64,000 nucleotides of DNA from contig WHUX01000156.1 in NCBI GenBank assembly GCA_015179025.1, positions 1 to 64,000 on the forward strand, written 5' to 3'. The stretch's first letter is position 1. Each line of letters begins with the position of its first letter. The notes beneath the pieces were generated by a model. The model saw only the letters and a list, made by a program, of their open reading frames with translations, was not told where the DNA came from and searched no databases. Source of the DNA: Terfezia claveryi (lineage: Eukaryota; Ascomycota; Pezizomycetes; Pezizales; Pezizaceae). The position numbers and the translations under genes are program-made. Shown here piece after piece: positions 57,750-64,000 of the stretch.

Positions 57750-60700
57750 CATACGTCATAGACCACTGGTGAAGTGTTTGGGTATGTTTCATGAAAATAT
57801 ACTTGCATGGATGGTGGGCATCTGAATATTGTAAGCTGAGGTTAGGGGAAGACTATTTGCATTGTTGAGTATCACTGCGTGTCATTGAGAACTGGAACAT
57901 GTTTTACCAGTGCATGCGTGTTGCGTTGTCGTTGTCGTTGTCGTTGTTGGGATTGGTGTTTTTTTTCCTTCTTTTCTGGATTCTTCACTCGATATCTTTG
58001 TGTTTTAAAGTATCATATCATACTCTGTTGTTTGATTACCTGTTATACTAGAATTTCTCTCTCACCCAGTTTCTTCCAGTCCCCCTTCCGCCATGCTTTA
58101 TCGTGTTCCTTCTGCCTGTAAAACTACTCCAAGATACCTCGATACCCAAATCACCCATCTGTTTGCACCGGCCGACAACTATGTTCCTAATGCACACATA
58201 GTGTGGGGAAGGGGAGAATGTGAGAGAGTTCTGTTTGTCGATCGTTTTTTCTTGTTTTATCAGCTTTTTACATATTCCATTTAACTCCTCAGTATACGTC
58301 GTTGTTTGTCATTTCATATTTAAGTTTTTGTTTGTGAACCCCTATTTCCCGTCTGTCTCTCGTGCCTGTGTTTTAGTTTTTACAAATTTCCTCTGGGGTC
58401 CTGCGCTTCTATCTGTCATTTCTGGAATTATTATGTTACTAATGGTTGGCTTGGGGGGCATCCTTATGGTCTTTTCTCTCCCTCATTATCACCTGTTCTT
58501 TGATCTTTTGGCGGGGATGCTTTCTAACCCTTTTTTCCCTTTCTCCGCTGGGAGAGAGTTTGAAGAATGGGTGTTGTTAATACGAGCTATACATATCAAC
58601 CATCTTTTTTCTCTTCGGACACCCACGCGTATACACGCTGCTGCTGCCAACAAACACAGTATCGTTCGTTCGTATGAGTTTACTTGAACTTTAATAGTGT
58701 CCCCTTTGAACCTTCCGGCATTGATGTTTTTGATATGGGCCACTGAAGTTTGCTTTATCGCACCAAAGAATTTAGGCCCTAGCTATAGGCATAGATACCT
58801 TGTCCGTTTGATACCCAACAAAGTTTTGAGCTACATGCATGTGTGTTACAGGTGGCATTACTTTGGCTACCATGATTACCAGTACAACACACCTAGTATC
58901 ATGCACATTGCCGGGTTCAGACCGAGGTGATATTAATTATGTTAGGTTTACGTGGCAGGTGGTCAACCGGGCTATATGTAGCTTATAATTGTTCCCCTCC
59001 ACGGTTGCCTTTGGGCCATCATTGTCGAAAGCTTGTCAGGCTGAGTCATTGCACTAGGCCAATATTAATGAAGTTTATCAAACAGGATTACCCTGACAAA
59101 ACAAAACATCAGTGGTGTTTATACCGCTGGCAGTAAGTAATAGCGGTACTTCGCCTGACGCATCTTTCTCCGAGCATGTGCCATAATGACTTTGTACTCT
59201 ACATGAGATCTGGGTACTTAATTAATCAAATCTTTGCCCATAGGCTAACAAGCAGTTATCGGAACACTCCCGATTATCCGGAGGCTAGAATCGTGCTCTA
59301 GCCACAAGTTTCACTAATGGTGACCAACTGCAGTAGATTGTTACCGACCTGCTGCATGATGGATGGATGGGATTACGGATGGTACCCGGACTGCGTATGT
59401 ACGTTCGGGCAAACCTGTGTGCAAGTTGGAGAGTAAAATCACGTGAATGGAGGCATTTCCCCCCTTTGGTATGACGTCTTCTAGGTACCGGTAATACAAT
59501 CTTGGCCTTTGTTACTTAGCCAGGTTTGCCTGTACCCGGGCCCGGCCGCTGGAGCTGGAACGCCTGAGCCTGGATAAATCCAACCAGACTAGGATAAATC
59601 ATATATTCCGTCCATTTGAAGAGAGCGCTTGTAGGGCTTCGGGAACCAGACTAGGCTTTGGGAGATGAGAAACCCGCTAGATACGGTGCTTTGGGCATAG
59701 CTTGAAACGATATAGATGATCGGCAATGGGACCACCTTTATCAGATCTCGTCTTTGAGCGCCCCTCCGATCGATCAGACACTATGGGAAAGCCAAGTACA
59801 TATACACTTAAGCTATTTGTACTTAAAATGCGATAAGGGAATCGGCTTTTATTGTTGTTGGTGTTCACCAGACTGCTTGTTGGCTAGTGATCGGAATGTT
59901 GGGGTTTAGCTTGCATTGAATCACCCAACAGTTCCACCCCCCAGAGAGCACGCCGGAACTCGCCGGCATTTCATTACACCCTGACGGCCTCGGTCCACAT
60001 GTAAAAGGTGAAGATGAAGGTGCCCATAGAACTATCATACAATTACTTTATATTTGAATTCGGCTGCAACTACTGTTGAACAATGTCCCTTGTCGCTTTC
60101 TAAGACTTTGGACTGAGCTACTGCATATCTACTTACTGAGCTCGACCTACCGTATGTCTTAAAAAGTGGCCAGGGGCCGCAGTAAGTAGATGTGGTAGGT
60201 ACCTTTTGAAGTTATACCCTAAAGGATCAGAAGCAAATACCGTACCAAATTGTTGCTGCATCAGACATCAGCGGACGAATCCGGCGAGCGGGTGGAGTGA
60301 GGCTACTGCAGGAACCTATGATCGTGAATTGCATAGTTCGGGTGCAGACGGTCACCTATAAAATAATTCTAGAAAAACAATATTATTACCTGGCCTGAAG
60401 GTCCTACATGAACTATTTCCTGACTAAGCAAGATGGGGATTTACTACTCCAGACAATAGAGCATCTTGCAATTGGATTCGAACGGGGCGGGAAAGGGTAA
60501 TGCTCATCCCTCGGCTAATTCCATGTTTTTAATGGTGAGGAAGATCACGCAAGCGACACACCTTAAGTACACACATCAATTATGTAAGTGAAGTAACGTG
60601 CCCGATATATTCCATGGTACACGTCTTCCCGCAGAAGAGGTATGGTTATAGCGTATGACATCCCAAGACCCTGCAGCTTAAGCTCAAGTGAATGTTCCGC

Positions 60701-61840
60701 CCCCACTTGAATCTGGTGAAGAGGCGCGATGCAGAGAAGATTGAATGATGTTGACACATACATAGCATACATATAAAATAGTGGGGGTGCTTGGTATTGG
60801 ACAAATGGAGGCTGGTTTACATATCAATGCACAGAATATATACGAGGCTGATAACACGCAGAATTGTTAATGTATGGCCAATGCAACATACCACTCGCAA
60901 TCGGACATGAGGCCGGAACAACGGATGCGTCATTAGCAGTCACGATTTCCACTTCGCCGCCACTTCGCCGCCACTTCTCACACAACCCGGAGGCGTTCTA
61001 TGGAAAACCTCCTGAGTGGACCAGGTGCCGAGAAGGCAGTTGTCCCTGTTAGAACAGGACGCCGTAGACAGACTGCCCTAATAGGGTCGCACAACCGGCA
61101 GCGGGCTAAAACCAGGCTCTTGGCAAGGCTGCTTTGTCAGAACATGATCCATTCGCCGTAGCAACTTCGGTGCGCTCAAAGTTGAATTCATCTGAAACGC
61201 CAAGTTTAGGACCCCGATGGACGGCGGCTACCGCAGTGCCACCTGTCGGTAGGTACACATGCCAAGACTATGACCCCTCTTGAAAGGAAGAACAGGCCTA
61301 ATCGCAATTATTGACGGCATTCCTGGGACCGAGAGCCTAGACCTCGGCGCCGAGCAGGACATCGGCAGTCGCTTGTGGGGAAGATTTGGAGAGACTTCCA
61401 AAAGCGAGTTAGTGCGATGGGGCGCGAAAATGGCTGACGGAATTGTTAATGCTGCCTAGTCTGGCTTGTAGTCTCGTGCCCAGACCCTCTGTTAAGAGGC
61501 TGGCTTGCTAGGTACACACCTTCTCTACTAGGTAATCGTAGGTGAACATTTAGTCTGTTGCACTACCCCTCGGCAGAGGGTTAGAGGGGTGACATTCGGG
61601 TTTCTTCGAGAGCCTGGCTTAGCCACCGTCTATGCGGGCCAGTTGACTTATAGATGTATGAATGTAAGGTGATTCCGGAGGCAGTGGCAATGCATTCGGA
61701 GTTTGTGCCCGGCATCGTTCCTGCTTGTTACTGCATGCAGCGCGAGCAGGTATTTTGCTTTTAATGATACCTGATACATCTGGCAAGAAGAAGAGATCAG
61801 GGTTAGAGAATGATTGCTTTTTTATAAATGAGTTCAGGGT
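57750..61840. other. Gene-free stretch downstream of the kin4-type kinase
   Basis: 57750-58700 is T-rich, probably 3' flank, with a short TCGTTG repeat (57930-57955). Beyond that, only short overlapping frames with no family resemblance. A small tandem CCACTTCGCCG (x3) lies near 60950-60977. Nothing supported. Confidence 0.4.
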
Positions 61841-61880
61841 CTAGTCTTCTGCATGAAGAAAGGCATGAAGGGCATTTGCT

Positions 61881-62093
61881 ATGCAGCCGGCACATTCGTT
61901 GCTTATTTTGTGTATCGCCGTCAATAGCGCGGGGACTGAAGTCGACCGCGGACGTAAGGAGAAGCTATTGAAAGCAGGCACCCATGAGTCTGTTCATGTT
62001 TTTCCTCTTGAGTACCGTTTTATGGCCCACGGGGGGAGCACATGTCTTGGGTGCGATTTCCGTCATCGGTGCTGCATTGGCGGCAGAGGGTAA
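61881..62093 (+). CDS. Possible small cysteine-containing secreted peptide (very uncertain)
   Basis: A 70-codon frame begins MQPAHSLLILCIAVNSAG, which could be a short signal peptide, and ends with CLGCDFRHRCCIGGRG (four Cys in sixteen residues). There are overlapping frames of similar length in other phases and no close neighbour gene, so this may be chance. Not recognised as any family. Confidence 0.15.
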   Translation: MQPAHSLLILCIAVNSAGTEVDRGRKEKLLKAGTHESVHVFPLEYRFMAHGGSTCLGCDFRHRCCIGGRG

Positions 62094-62969
62094 CAGAACG
62101 TTGGTGTTTACTTTTTCTTTCGGTAACATACAAATACCGTTACTTAAGTATATTTGCATTATACATTAATACATGTACATATTCCCCTTAAGTAGTTGGG
62201 CACATCGACCGGGATGGGGGGTTATTCCATGCACGTGAGCCCCACCAAAAGGTATTGTTAAAAAAGAAGCGCTACGGCTGTACTCCAATATGTTGCGCAA
62301 GAGCATCGATGTGGGTAGTTGTAGACGCCATTGGCCTTTCCTGGCTTGGTATGTGATATGCCAGCTACCGGTATCGGCCATCTATTGCACCCCTGCTGTT
62401 GTTGATCAATAAGAAAGGACCTGGCGTGCTTCGTTTTATATCATTAGCATTCTCAGTACGTAACTAACCGAAATGTTGTGTGAGACAATGGGCTGTGTGA
62501 CAATGACTTTGACCTAACAATGACTTTGACCTGACAATGTGTTTGGAGTTCATGATGGGTGAACACACCAATGGTTACCTATAGAGTTAACTAGGGATTG
62601 AAGCTGCGAAAGTTTAGGCAACATGAATGGGAAGGGAGCTTAAGGAGCTTATATGGTAGGTATTATACTTTGCACATATCGGATCCAGAGCCCGAGCTAC
62701 TGCGGGTGCAAGGTTCCCTCGAGAGATCCGTCCTGATTTGAAGACCATGTTGGGACGAGATAATCTAGAAGCCTATAAATGGCGTGCATGGGTATGTAAT
62801 AGAATTCTCTACGAGAGGCTTGTTCGATTCCAAGCTGGCATAGATTAGGTGAGGTGAAGGACATAATGGGATAATGAACGATGTATGTAAATCCAAAGCA
62901 GCCCGTTGACCCCATTCACGATTCACGATTCACAATGTATATCCCGCCAACTCCGTACCGCATAGCATA
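62094..62969. other. Gene-free stretch
   Basis: No supported gene. An 18-bp tandem (ACAATGACTTTGACCTRA) is repeated near 62498-62540. Confidence 0.35.
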
Positions 62970-63542
62970 ATGGAGTCGTACGTTGCCGTAAATTCAATAT
63001 ATCGAGAGCTGTATATATCTCTCGCGAACCCGGGCACGAGACTGCCCGAACCCCAAATCCCATCCTGCCTTTCATCGCTTTTCGACTGTGCTACCTGTAG
63101 TCTGCGCCGTATAAGCCGATCAAGAAATCATAACCCACACCGGCAGCCCCACACTGGTACCTCCATTCCGGCGACCGAAGACCCCTCTCAGCGGCCAGCA
63201 TTCACGTCAAGTGATCCAAGTCTGCATCTTTTACTGCCCGAACGGCCATCTACGACTTTCCCTCAGCAAGGTCAGCAGCACCTTGCAGCAGGAAAAAAAG
63301 CAATCCAACAACTCAGACAGGATCACGATATTTCCCATTTACATCACGATATTTCCCATTTGCAACATACGCTGAACACAGGGCTCTGGTTGTCTCCCCA
63401 CCATTGGAGTGCCACGCCCCCGCCTCGGCGCAACGGTGATCCGATACAAATAGAAGCCGTCTTGAAGAAAGGTACTGAGCACTACCTAAGTAAGTACTCA
63501 ACACAGAACCGCGGTACCATTGAATTCCGCCTTCAAAAGTAA
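62970..63542 (+). CDS. Uncertain 190-codon ORF near the right edge
   Basis: The frame opens with ATG and ends after a possible splice donor (AA|GTAAGTGAGC at 63538-63547), so it might be a first exon continuing past the stop. The protein is Pro/His/Ser-rich and shows no domain I know. A minus-strand frame (63834-63313) with a good GTGAGT donor near 63650 and an Arg-rich N-terminus (MIRRRRPSRRSRAKLLLKYL) overlaps it and is about as plausible. A 21-bp tandem (CACGATATTTCCCATTT) inside both frames lowers confidence in either. Confidence 0.22.
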   Translation: MESYVAVNSIYRELYISLANPGTRLPEPQIPSCLSSLFDCATCSLRRISRSRNHNPHRQPHTGTSIPATEDPSQRPAFTSSDPSLHLLLPERPSTTFPQQGQQHLAAGKKAIQQLRQDHDISHLHHDISHLQHTLNTGLWLSPHHWSATPPPRRNGDPIQIEAVLKKGTEHYLSKYSTQNRGTIEFRLQK

Positions 63543-64000
63543 GTGAGCGCGCCCCCCCCCCTTCTCTTACTCCCATACACATAAATTCACCCATGCCAGC
63601 GGGCATCGCTCTGCGTGCTTGCATGTCCCAATTGGACGAGCCCGTACTCACTCTGGGCCCTCCCTGCATAGAATAATAGCGATCCAACATTTCCAGTCGC
63701 TCGAGTGTTACCTCGCTAGCCACTGGGGAAGCTGCACTTCTGAGATACTTAAGTAATAGTTTAGCTCTGCTGCGCCTGCTAGGCCTACGCCGTCGAATCA
63801 TCGTATTAACCCTCAAAAATCTCGCCAGACCCACAGCTGGCCTTGCTGTGTCGACAAACTACTTGCATCACAGAGTGAGTGTTCCCATCAGAGAGATCAG
63901 CTTCACCCAACCTCGACTTTGAACCGACCATCGTCGCTGGCAGCCCAGCCCCAGAAACCAGGGCTACCCGTGGCCTGTGGCCAATTCATCCACCCGCATT

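Noticed and set aside
60455..60490. B-box-like GGATTCGAACG on the minus strand
   Set aside because: T-stem bases around it do not pair and no A box is found at the right distance.

Overview
This window looks like nuclear DNA of a filamentous ascomycete. The coding genes carry short introns (roughly 40-90 bp, GTANGT-type donors, some CTAA-type branch points). The recognisable proteins are of fungal type: a KfsA/Kin4-type kinase, L-arabinitol 4-dehydrogenase, Dus3 and a CE16-like esterase. About eight genes in 64 kb sit between transposon graveyards of Ty3/gypsy, Plavaka, pogo/Fot1, Tad-like LINE and copia LTR type. That sparse, repeat-rich layout would suit a Pezizomycete such as a truffle, but this is inference from style; no species marker was seen.

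Layout. 1-10.2 kb is transposon territory: the pol 3' end of a Ty3/gypsy element followed by an unusual broken post-pol reading frame, a stop-riddled Plavaka transposase, the mutated tail of a chromovirus with a possible LTR, and a very AT-rich stretch. 10.6-17.2 kb is a gene island: an SRPK-like kinase (-), a spartin/senescence-domain protein (+) and a secreted GDSL esterase (-), with two inverted-repeat mini-elements between the first two. 17.8-20.8 kb is packed with inverted-repeat DNA transposons: a pogo-like element, its degraded C-terminal relic and three MITE-like units. 22.9-24.7 kb holds an alpha/beta hydrolase (-) with a 10-nt exon. 25.8-33.0 kb contains LINE insertions with target-site duplications, a 705-bp pogo derivative and a copia-like solo LTR.

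33.4-38.3 kb is one large, low-complexity 1575-residue protein (+) that I do not recognise. 40.4-44.0 kb is again mobile DNA: a short retro-insertion, an ORF1-like relic, a LINE reverse-transcriptase relic, a truncated pogo and a second solo LTR. 46.1-57.7 kb is the second gene island: dus3 (-), L-arabinitol 4-dehydrogenase (+) and a Kin4/KfsA kinase (+). 57.8-64 kb shows no gene I can support firmly.

The host genes look like independent housekeeping or metabolic units: tRNA modification, pentose catabolism, mitotic-checkpoint kinase, secreted and intracellular esterases, lipid/endosome protein. I see no biosynthetic cluster. All exon models were read by eye; wherever a complete model was built, the exon lengths sum to a multiple of three. 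The most unusual items are the post-pol ORF lying between two identical 16-nt polypurine tracts, the family of short inverted-repeat elements with nested or tandem terminal repeats, the series of LINE-type insertions with intact target duplications, and the large orphan protein.
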